A DNA stretch of 64,000 nucleotides. It comes from Flectonema sp. DT1601 (taxonomy: Eukaryota; Euglenozoa; Diplonemea; Diplonemida; Diplonemidae). A program made the translations under genes and the position numbers. Of this stretch, positions 55,350 to 64,000 are shown one piece after another. The notes beneath the pieces are model-generated. The model was given only the letters and a program-made list of their open reading frames with translations. It was not told where the DNA came from and searched no databases. Each line of letters opens with the position of its first letter. Position 1 is the stretch's first letter. The stretch covers positions 62,001 to 126,000 of the forward strand of contig OZ025851.1 of the NCBI GenBank assembly GCA_964019425.1. The letters are read 5' to 3'.

Positions 55350-58300
55350 ACACATTGAAAAGACACAAACAAGAAAAGATTTTTTAAAAAAAATAAAATG
55401 TATTTATTGCCACAATGCTGGAGCAAACCAGAGCGAATTCGGGTTATGTTTAAATATTCGTTCTTCAGTGGAGCAAAAAATAAAAAATTAAAAAAAAAAC
55501 TCCACGCAGCAATGCGATTATAGTTTATCAACACGAGAACATTTCTCGTGATTTAGCGTGACAGATCGCTCCGATTTTCGGTAGAGGAAGAAATGCGGAG
55601 CCTTTTTTTCTCTTTCTTGTGGAAGAAGTTGCCAAAAAAAAAAAAAAAAAAAAAAAGACAAAAAACAATTAGTAATTAGATTACATAATTTATTTGTTTA
55701 TTTAAGTCAAATCTATAACATGTCCCGGGTGTTCACAAACAAGAGAGGTTGGCAACGTGCACAGCATACATTTTTTCCGTTTTGGAAAAAACAAAGTCAC
55801 TAAATAGACCGCAGTAAGAGTAGCATAGCCATGCAACACACAACATACTTCGCAAAAGAGGAAAGACAGAAAATGAGTCAGCCATTAAGCTAAAACTGAA
55901 TTTATGACTAGTTAATACTTTATCAAATCGAGCTTGTTTCTCGTTATAGGTAATATATCAGGCTGCGTGAAAGTAAACACGGGCCAAGGCGTAAAGTACA
56001 CCTGATAGAGAGAGAACTGTAATAGGAAAGGAAATAGAAGGAAAACTATACCGCCGCAATAAAGACTATCCTCTTCACACAAAGAAGATGTCATGCAGGC
56101 AGTAGTGTGTGTGCTTGAAAAACGGCACAGCCGAGAGATAATTTCATTTTGATTCCTCGTTCCAGAAATATTCACAAAAAGTGTTTTTAAACATTACTAT
56201 TCCACGAGCAGCAAAGCAGTCTTTTTTTGGAGCAAACCACATTTGCACACGTGGAATAAGAATCGCGCTGGGGATACGCAATTTCGTGGAACCAACTCAT
56301 TGCCAGTCTTGACCAGTTAAGTTGGCTGTAAGGTTGACATCCTGAAGTCATCGTTTTTAGAGTTTGCATCGGAGAAATCAGCCTGTTTAGAAAACAAAAA
56401 TAACAGGTCTATTTCTGAAAAGAATTTTCTTTTGAATAAGAAAACTTCAATAGTGTTTTATAACAAAAGTTATGAAAGAAAAAAGAAAAAAAACAAGGAA
56501 AGAATATAAAAAAAAATATACAAAAACCTGTCATGTCGGATTCTGTATAATAATCACCCATTTAGTATCGAAGTCACTTCAACTCATACTTTAAAAGAAC
56601 GAAGTGTTTCTAGAAAAAAGAAGAGCGGAGAAGTGTTGTCGGATATTAAAAGGAGAAAAAAGGAGAAAAAAATGAACTGATGTCTGGCTGAGTACGGTTA
56701 AGGAAACTATTGAGGACCGTGATCTCTCAAAACATACACACCAACTGACATCATAATACAAGACAAGCACATCGATCACGATAACAAGCAAGTAAGCACT
56801 CGAGAATAAAGGAAGACAGAGAACGGGGAAAAAAAAAAAAAAAAAAAAAAAAAAAGAGAGAAAAAAAGCAACTGTTACAATTCGTTTTTTATTATTAATT
56901 TTTTTTTTTTTTTTTTTTTTGATTTTTCTATTCCAGAACACAAGTTACCCCTTGATTCCATCAAAAGGAAACAACAACAACAACAACGAGAGATTCAACT
57001 TGCGTAATACAGAACAGGAATACACACGAAATATCGAAAAAAAAAAAAAAAAAAAGAATCATAAAAAAGAAATATCAAGTAACCGAACTAAATGGAAAGC
57101 AAATAACCAATCATCTCAGAATGAGCAGGAATAAAACAAATTGAAAAATCCCCTTTTTTTTTTTTTTTGTAAGAATACTGCGATAATAATGAGAAATTTT
57201 CAACTTTACACGTAACAACGATTTATGACTAGTCAAAGAATTAAGATTTTTACTAGAAAAGTAAGACCGACGAATACAACAGGAGGGCAGGAGACAAACC
57301 AACAAAAATAGAGAATGAGTCAAACAGATAACCTGCTGCTAACAACATGCTATATAAAGTTGAAAACAGGAAGACAGCAGGTGCATAATCCAGTAGGGCA
57401 TTTCAGTAAAGAGGATTTCCACTTTTTTTTTTTAAAAAAACCTATAATTAACAAAAACTGTTGACTAAAAGGCAACGACTTAACAAAAAAAAAAAAATAG
57501 TAGTTAGTTGATTTACGTAAGACGTTGCATATCTGAATAAGGAATGAAAAAAAGAAAAAAAAAAAGGAGAGATAAAAATAAAAAAGAAAAAAGCGTAAGG
57601 AGAAGTTATTTGAGCTTGCTAAACTACCATTCATACCGAGAGAAGTGCTAAAAAGTACAGCTGAACTGCTTTACAAAGAATGAATTTAAAAAAATGTTGA
57701 GGCTCTTGTCAATAAAGTATTTGAGTACGGCAAGACAAGACGTTAGTAACTAACACCCTACTAGTGGAGTTGGGTGTGAAGAGAGCGGTCAACACAAAAG
57801 GTGTTAACTTCAGAAGGCAGTTAGGGTAGAGAAAGCTCATCAAAAATAAACATAGCGTAATCGGAAAGACATCTTTTTTTAAAGAAAGATGAACAGAGAA
57901 ACCAACACGACAAATTTTTTTAATTATTTTGGGATTTTGTTGTCCACAAACCGTTTTAAAAAAAGATTTTCGGTTTATCATACTTGGGGGGTTTTTAAAG
58001 ATGTGCTTGCTCATTTTTTTTTCTTTTTTTTTTTTTTTTTATTCCCTTTCCAAACGTTAAAAAAAAAAAAAAACACAAAATAAAAAAATTTAAGCTTAAC
58101 TTTTTAAGGCACAGCAAAAATAGACTAGGGAAAAAAAAAAAAAAAAAGGAAAGGAAAGGAAATGAAAAAAAAATTGTAATCACAGCTCTGTTGGAAAAAT
58201 ATAGCGTTAGCACCACAACAGTTCGGAGAGATGACAGCGAACCTGAAAAGGATTTTGTGCCCAAAGGCTGATATAGCAACAGCTTTTTACCTTATATACA

Positions 58301-58444
58301 CAAAGGCTTCAAATCGAACAGACATGAGAGAGTATTCTTCTTCATCGACAGCACAAGTGCGCCCAAACAGCCAAAAACAGGTCGGTCTGGATAAACATTT
58401 TTCGCTGTAACGCTGATTACAAAAAAAAAAAAAAGGATTGGGAG

Positions 58445-58484
<40 letters not shown>

Positions 58485-59381
58485 TTTGGTTTGTTTTGCT
58501 TGCTTGCTTTTTTTTTTTTTTTTTTTTTTGATATAAGAAAATAGAACCACAAAGTTAGTTTTGTGGTGTTCGTCGCACTGTCTGCAGCTCTGTTACTCAA
58601 CAAGAAGCCAATTGAAGACGTCGTATCGTAGAGGTTAAAAATAGATAAATTTATTTCCAGCAATACGTTTACAGGAGTGCCAGAAAAAAACTACTTGAAC
58701 ACAAACCATGAGGATATCATATAACATAAAGACTTGCGTCAGGGAGGGTAAAAGGCAACATTTCAGACCGCCGCCTGCTTATCCATTCGAGAGCAATACA
58801 CGAAGCAAAACTTGGCAACATAAGCGTAAAAAAAATTATGTGAAATCTCGTTAAATTGTCTCCCCAGAAATGTAATTCCGTAAGCAATGTGAGAGATCAT
58901 TTGTTAAGATTTTTTTTTTTTTTTTTTTTTTGAAATAAAGAAAATAATTGAAACCGTCAACGGCTACTCAGGAAGTAGCAAAAAAAAAAATTGCAGAATA
59001 TTAAAAAAAAAAAATATAAATAAATAACATCTGCAACTTGAACCGCCCCTTCGGGGCTTTTTCAATAAAAGAAACAAAAAAAAAAAAAAAGCATAATATT
59101 TGCTGACAAAATGACCAAAACTAAAAAGTGAACTAACGGATGTTAACGTTTTCTTTTTTTTTTTTTTCGGGACCACATTTGTTGCTAAATTAAAAATTAA
59201 AAAAAGGATGAAATCTCCTTATACATACGAAAGGGATCTCAGTCGCCCTGGTTGTTCAGCAATCCTACTCAACGACCCTAAAAAAAAAAAAAAAAGTTTA
59301 AAAAAAAAATTTTTAAAAAAAAAATATTAATCAAGAACCATAATATTATAAAAAATCAGAAAAAAAAATCAAAAAAAACTA
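53236..59381. other. 6-kb gene-poor stretch
   Basis: No supported gene on either strand. Dense A/T runs of 15-40 nt (for example 53926-53960, 55319-55347, 56827-56855, 58446-58480). Frames seen here are mostly poly-Lys or poly-Phe artefacts of these runs. Mixed-sequence islands (54250-54420, 55680-56380, 57600-57880) show no family. Confidence 0.5.
55096..55205. repeat. Pair of 25-bp direct repeats
   Basis: AATAATGCGTCCATAACTTA (continuing GTTAG) at 55096-55120 recurs at 55181-55205 with two mismatches, 85 bp apart. Confidence 0.7.
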
Positions 59382-62300
59382 TTATCGTCCAAAATTTGAC
59401 TCCCTGCTGGTGAGAGATTCGTTGCTTCCTTGATGAACTATTTTAGGGACATCAAGTCGGACGTTACGCATAGCCATTGGGATTGGAGGAGGACTTTTAC
59501 TCCCACTAGCTGGGGATAGCATACCACCAGGCAGAATAGTTCCAACTGTGAGTGGGCTCGCTAATGGAGACACACAGCGAGTCATAACATTTACTGGAGC
59601 AACTCCGAACTCTTTCTGAAGTGAGGTAACTCTCGGAAGATGTGACAGACACGATGCTCTAATTCTGAACCCTTCAGATGCCCCTGTCGTGGTCATCGTC
59701 ATGAAGTTACTTTCAACTATTTCCTTTGTAACCCCTGAGAGGTACGGAGGAACAACCATCGGTCCTCCCTCCATCATCTCATCAAATGACGTCACGTATG
59801 ATTTTAATTTGAGATCTTCTTCCTGAACGTGTTCACTATTTTGATAGTTTCCTACCTTAGTAGTACACACAACACTAACAGTTACGGTAGAGTTCCCCAA
59901 CCTCCATCTGTCAATAGGAATTAAGAATTTTGATACCAAATTACATGATCGAGTTTCATTCTTAAGTTCAGCTTGTAGTATAAAACACTGAAGTCCATAA
60001 GCATACTCTGCCATAGACTCAGCTAACTGTAAACTGAGACCCACAACTGTGTAGAATTTCTGACGTTGACTTCCTACAACACCGTGCATTGCTGATGATG
60101 AACAAACTCCAATAGTTGCGAGGTGTTGAATCTTGGGTTGTACTTGTTGAGCGAATAGTAGGCATGAAGTTCTGTGGTTCATACTTCCCTTACTCGCATT
60201 CCATGATACAACTACCGATGTATTATGAACGTGTTCAATGCTGCCGTTTGTTTGAACAGTTGCTTCTCCACAGGCACGGATGACTGTGTTGAGTGAAGAA
60301 AAGAAATTTTCTTCACTGTTCTTAATTCGAATAACCGCTATAGAAACTTCTGAATGTTTTATAACCAAATCAGTTTTAACGTTTGGAGTTGTCGTTATTC
60401 TTGATCCCGCTGACATCCTCGAACCAATCTTCATTTCTGGTTGTTCATAAGCCTTTAAAGCTACAGCAGTCTTTCTAGTCCCGTCATTGGCTACAGGATT
60501 ATCAACTAATCTCCCTGAGAGTCTTTGTTCTGATACTTGAAAGAGATCATATGAACCACTTAGTCCTTTTAACTTAGTTCTCGTATCCTTAATTGATTGG
60601 AGTCCTTTCATATTTCTAGAAATCAATCTGAATGTTTCACCATCCATGCAGACACAACCATGTTTGGCTGCAGACTCTAATCTGGCTCCTAAGTTTACAG
60701 GAGTCCCTCTGTAGTCACCTCTTCCTGTCAGAGGATTTCTTTCTGAAATAACTTCTCCATAAGTGACACCAACTCGAATGACTATTCCGTTCCAAATAAG
60801 GTTTTTGGTGTCCTTTTCTGAGATTGGTGGGAGTCCCAGTTCAGGATCCCATTCAGAATCAACGAATCTCTCATGAATTCCAAGTCCGAATTTCGCTGCA
60901 TCCGTAACTTCTTGAAATGTAATAAAGAATGCATCACCGATGGTCTTCACTTCGTAACCTCCATACTTTGAAATCAGTTTACGGATTTCACTGTTGTGAA
61001 TTTCAAGACAAACATTCATAGCAGCAGGTGCTCTATCCCAAAGAACAGTACTACTTACAATATCAGTAAAGACAATTCCAACGTTACCGTCAGGCGGTTG
61101 TTCAATTCCTGTTGTTAGTACAGACTCAGGAAGAAATGCACGCAATGCTACTAAATGGCCAACCATCGCTTGAAATGATGATTGCATGCTGTTGATCTCT
61201 TTAATTGAGCTGGGAGATGGTCTGTCAATATTTCCTAATTCCATGACCGCAACTCTCGCCATCTCATCTTTCAAATTCAGAATCGGTTGAGCAATTCTTC
61301 CTGTTACTAAAAGAATAGCTGCTCCTGCTCCAAGTAAGACTCCAACGACGACACCCATTGAAATCCAAGTAATTTCATTCATCCTGTCTTGGGCGTCGTC
61401 TTGTGCTTTTTCAATTTCAAAGTAGAAGTCAGTTCGCGGGATTATAATTACGGTAGTCCAATCCAATCCGAAAGCATCACTTAACTTTGAAGCTCTAATC
61501 ATAATAGCTTCACTTAGTGGACCAACAATAGGACTAGTAGATGATGAACCTCCGTCACCTTTTGTTGCATCTCCGTAGTTGTCGCCTCCATCTGCAGTGT
61601 CACCAGTGTTTGCGTCACCGCCATCAGCATCACCAACAGTACCGTCACCGCCATCAGCTGTGGTCGCATCACCGTCAGCTGTGGCATCTCCATCAGTATC
61701 ACCAACACCATCTGCGAGAACAATATCTCTTTCGGCAATGACACCATTCCCTCTACCGCCCCTGTAGAATCCACATTCCGTAATCTTCTTAGCTGGTGGT
61801 GAGTATTCAGCTCTACAACCCCTTGGACAGTTAACAACTGAGTTTTCTTCATATCCGTCAGCATTACTCCAAGTGGTCTGCGACTGAATTAGTTTGATAG
61901 AATGACGAATATGAGGATCGACTGAAGCAGAAGCCAAAGGAAGCCTAAATATACAAGGATTATAGTTTGAGAGTGAGTGAGCAATTTCACGACCAGATTT
62001 TGACTCGACGATTGATGCTTTTGTGTTTGATGAGATGCCAGTGACTTGGGCTCTTAAAAACCTTGAAAAATACTCTATTTCTACATCAAACACCAACAAG
62101 TACCTCACACCTCCACCATTTTTATACATTATAGGTTGAACCATGGGTTGAACTAGTTTCATAATACAATCTTGAAAGAAGACAGGTGCCCAAGTTACTT
62201 TATGAAGTTGATTAGTTGGTCTTTGCAGAGGATAGCTGAACCATGTCTTGGATGTGACAGTCCATTTGTTGAACATTGTAATTGGATTTGGTGATCTCCA

Positions 62301-62972
62301 TGTTGCTATAGATGATGAATTACGAGGATGCATCATAAGTTTGAATGAAGGATCTGAAAACGGTGTTGACTCTCCCCATAAGAAAGATTCTGCACCACCA
62401 GCCCATCCATTCGGTGTTGCCATACCCGCAAGATGTAAATAATCAGACGATGCTTGAGGAAGGTAAGTAATATACGACGACACCGTCCCGTCTAGTTTTG
62501 GATGTTTTTGATAAGACTCAACTATACTTAATATAACTGATAATATATCTCTGTCGTACACGTCCTGTTCGTTCCATTCGATTTCCTTTAATCGTTCAGC
62601 AGCTGTTCCCAATATAAGAAGCGGTGTTGTAGTAAAATCATTAATTCCAGTGGCTACTGACTCGGTAGCTTTTGATGCTAGTCTGTTTACAATGATGTGA
62701 ACACTTTTCTGAGATGAATCGTTGAGGGTATCTAAGTTTGTTTTTGATCCGCTCAATAAGGTCGCAGATGTTGTCGCAGCAACAAGCAGCAGAACTCCAA
62801 CAAATAAGGAAACTAAAATTACTTTTAATTCGAATAAGAATCTTTTTTTTTTAAATTCTTTTGATGATACTTTTGCCAAATCGTTGTTGTCATCATCGAG
62901 AACCATCTCAACAGCAATCGTTTCTAACTCCTCCGTCTCACTAATTACGTACTCTGCGGGAAAATCAGACAT
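59382..62972 (-). CDS. Receptor-type adenylate cyclase with a second, degenerate cyclase-like domain
   Basis: 1196 aa, single exon; acceptor TTTTTAACAATTTCAG ends 4 nt before the ATG. Membrane helix about 48-72, a long Cache-like extracellular domain interrupted at about 416-477 by an Asp/Gly/Ala/Thr repeat (DGDATADGDATTADGGDG), second helix about 534-560 and a HAMP segment (GRIAQPILNLKDEMARV). The cyclase domain at about 627-800 is complete: VFTDIVSST and GYEVKTIGDAFF supply both metal Asp and the purine-selecting Lys, RGDYRG the Asp, and VNLGARLES the Asn and Arg; the K/D pair predicts ATP as substrate. Residues about 876-1000 (IGVCSSSAMHGVVGSQRQKF, YTVVGLSLQLAESMA) look like a second cyclase fold lacking metal and transition-state residues. 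Kinetoplastid receptor cyclases share the first part. Confidence 0.9.
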   Translation of the reverse strand: MSDFPAEYVISETEELETIAVEMVLDDDNNDLAKVSSKEFKKKRFLFELKVILVSLFVGVLLLVAATTSATLLSGSKTNLDTLNDSSQKSVHIIVNRLASKATESVATGINDFTTTPLLILGTAAERLKEIEWNEQDVYDRDILSVILSIVESYQKHPKLDGTVSSYITYLPQASSDYLHLAGMATPNGWAGGAESFLWGESTPFSDPSFKLMMHPRNSSSIATWRSPNPITMFNKWTVTSKTWFSYPLQRPTNQLHKVTWAPVFFQDCIMKLVQPMVQPIMYKNGGGVRYLLVFDVEIEYFSRFLRAQVTGISSNTKASIVESKSGREIAHSLSNYNPCIFRLPLASASVDPHIRHSIKLIQSQTTWSNADGYEENSVVNCPRGCRAEYSPPAKKITECGFYRGGRGNGVIAERDIVLADGVGDTDGDATADGDATTADGGDGTVGDADGGDANTGDTADGGDNYGDATKGDGGSSSTSPIVGPLSEAIMIRASKLSDAFGLDWTTVIIIPRTDFYFEIEKAQDDAQDRMNEITWISMGVVVGVLLGAGAAILLVTGRIAQPILNLKDEMARVAVMELGNIDRPSPSSIKEINSMQSSFQAMVGHLVALRAFLPESVLTTGIEQPPDGNVGIVFTDIVSSTVLWDRAPAAMNVCLEIHNSEIRKLISKYGGYEVKTIGDAFFITFQEVTDAAKFGLGIHERFVDSEWDPELGLPPISEKDTKNLIWNGIVIRVGVTYGEVISERNPLTGRGDYRGTPVNLGARLESAAKHGCVCMDGETFRLISRNMKGLQSIKDTRTKLKGLSGSYDLFQVSEQRLSGRLVDNPVANDGTRKTAVALKAYEQPEMKIGSRMSAGSRITTTPNVKTDLVIKHSEVSIAVIRIKNSEENFFSSLNTVIRACGEATVQTNGSIEHVHNTSVVVSWNASKGSMNHRTSCLLFAQQVQPKIQHLATIGVCSSSAMHGVVGSQRQKFYTVVGLSLQLAESMAEYAYGLQCFILQAELKNETRSCNLVSKFLIPIDRWRLGNSTVTVSVVCTTKVGNYQNSEHVQEEDLKLKSYVTSFDEMMEGGPMVVPPYLSGVTKEIVESNFMTMTTTGASEGFRIRASCLSHLPRVTSLQKEFGVAPVNVMTRCVSPLASPLTVGTILPGGMLSPASGSKSPPPIPMAMRNVRLDVPKIVHQGSNESLTSRESNFGR

Positions 62973-63538
62973 TTCCCTGAAATTGTTAAAAATATGAGTT
63001 TTTTACGATCGTATCCAACGTCTATTTTCAAAAGAATTTGATAAAGCAGTGACGGTCTTGGAATATTTCTTTTTTACCTGTTTTACAGAAATATTATTTT
63101 TTATTTACTAAAACACTCTCCATGGATAAACTTTACAAGACGGTTGCTCATTTTCGTCCGTCAAGCTGGATGTTATCGTTGCTGAACCTTTTCATCTTTT
63201 TTTTTTTTTTAAAATAGCAAAACATCATCTTAAGTTCGATTGGCACTTAGCGAATTCGCACAGCTGCTTTTTTTTTTTTTTTTTTTTTTTTTTTGAAAGC
63301 CCCAGTCGCAATGACCAATAAATGTTTTCACTTTCAGAATTTGGAGAAAAAAAAAAAAAAAAGGAATAAAAAGATTAAAAAATATAACGGCAAGGCTGTT
63401 TTTTTTTTTTCTTTTTTACTCTTAGAAAAAGGAAAACATCATTTTTTTTTTTTTTTTTTTTTTGATCATCATTATGCAAATAAATCTGTGTGTACACACT
63501 GTACCTCTTAACAAGGCTTTGGAATGAACTCAACTCTC
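62973..63538. other. Intergenic with long T runs
   Basis: Contains the cyclase 5' flank and T tracts at 63199-63210, 63269-63294 and 63441-63462. No gene. Confidence 0.5.
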
Positions 63539-64000
63539 TCAGGATGACGGTACCTTCACCTCGTCGGGTAAGACGCTATTTTTATAAACATGTTGAAGAA
63601 CTTTAGATATTCTATCCCGAGGAAGACTGAATATCGGGTTTACAAATCTTAATTTAGAATCTTTCGGATCTCTAGTAACAACAACAGCATCTTCCGCTGA
63701 CGACAGCTGCAAGTCAGGATTAGAAGCTGTGTGATGTTCCTTACCACGACATGATCCTATTGACCATCCAGCTAAAGCATAGTTAGTATGGTAGTAATCA
63801 GGTGACATATCTGGTTTGTCACGAAGCCCACCAGTGATTGCCTGACAGCAGTATAGTACGTACTTTTGGAGTGATTCCTGTTTGTTATTTTATATCATCT
63901 CAAAAAAAAAAAAAAAGACGGATTTTTATATTAACAAAAAGAAAAACACAAACCTGATCAAATGCGAATAACCCTGCAGGTGCATCTTCCCAGCTGCGTT
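63539..64000 (-). CDS. Protein farnesyltransferase beta subunit, C-terminal part (5' end outside window)
   Basis: Exons 64000-63953 (continuing beyond the window) and 63877-63539; intron GTTTGT...CAG, phase 0. The joined peptide SHFDQ-ESLQKYVLYCCQAI-TGGLRDKP then DYYHTNYALAGWSIG matches the last repeat of farnesyltransferase beta; the His of YYHT is the third zinc ligand. The distal tail (NPIFSLPRDRISKVLQHVY) also fits. It would farnesylate CaaX proteins together with the alpha subunit in the cytosol. Geranylgeranyltransferase-I beta is less likely because of the conserved CCQxxxGGLRDKP-DYYHT context. Confidence 0.9.

Noticed and set aside
56187-56369. 60-codon minus-strand frame with balanced composition
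   Set aside because: No family recognised and no acceptor context upstream; left unannotated.
51749-58663. Many frames rich in Phe, Lys or Leu
   Set aside because: They are produced by A/T homopolymer runs and have no conserved content.
1-64000. tRNA, 5S rRNA, spliced-leader RNA, CRISPR arrays, retroviral or LTR elements
   Set aside because: I looked for B-box/T-loop motifs, 5S and known leader sequences, regular spacer arrays and long direct terminal repeats with polymerase-like frames and found none that stand.

Overview
The window is nuclear DNA of a protist: AT-rich, full of long A/T homopolymer runs, with compact protein genes carrying a few short GT-AG introns (about 65-165 bp). Conserved single-copy genes (ribosomal protein S27, mitochondrial release factor 1, ARV1, DDX54/Dbp10 helicase, farnesyltransferase beta, actin) confirm a eukaryote. 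Two architectures recall Euglenozoa/Discoba: a PKA regulatory subunit with an N-terminal LRR region and altered cyclic-nucleotide pockets, and a receptor-type adenylate cyclase (membrane anchor, extracellular domain, second membrane segment, HAMP, cyclase). This placement is inference; no species is claimed.

Every host protein gene I can support, from position 1 to 64000, lies on the minus strand. Most start codons are preceded within about 4-40 nt by a pyrimidine-rich tract ending in AG, and some gaps between genes are very short (77 bp between ARV1 and the release factor). This looks like a directional gene cluster whose messages are either trans-spliced or carry 5' UTR introns.

Layout. 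1-19.7 kb: start of an unknown gene, a membrane-anchored methyltransferase, an SPX-PRPP synthetase fusion whose synthetase half looks catalytically dead, a TRAP-type acid phosphatase, RPS27, a ubiquitin-like/LRR gene with an in-frame TAG, mitochondrial RF1, ARV1, a 1051-aa unknown protein, a histone-fold protein and a large secreted beta-rich protein. 20-25.2 kb: three near-identical three-exon actin genes. 25.4-33.1 kb: a B-box/coiled-coil protein, an SH3-Sel1 protein and an ankyrin/zinc protein. 33.5-36.4 kb: three copies of a secreted 225-aa peptidase-G1-like protein. 36.7-42.7 kb: a Gln-rich coiled-coil protein, DDX54 and the LRR-PKA regulatory subunit. 42.8-59.4 kb: a gene-poor, homopolymer-rich stretch holding only one acidic MGCC-type protein gene, a 1.7-kb terminal-inverted-repeat DNA element (the only convincing plus-strand coding sequence), two MITE-like copies, a three-copy dispersed repeat, an 18S rDNA fragment and a hairpin-rich candidate RNA. 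59.4-64 kb: the adenylate cyclase and the 3' part of farnesyltransferase beta.

The cyclase and the PKA-R-like protein belong to one signalling theme, but the altered pockets suggest that cAMP may not be the ligand of this R subunit. The SPX fusion would link inositol-pyrophosphate/phosphate sensing to PRPP synthesis. Tandem triplication with C-biased codons marks actin and the secreted protein as highly expressed.
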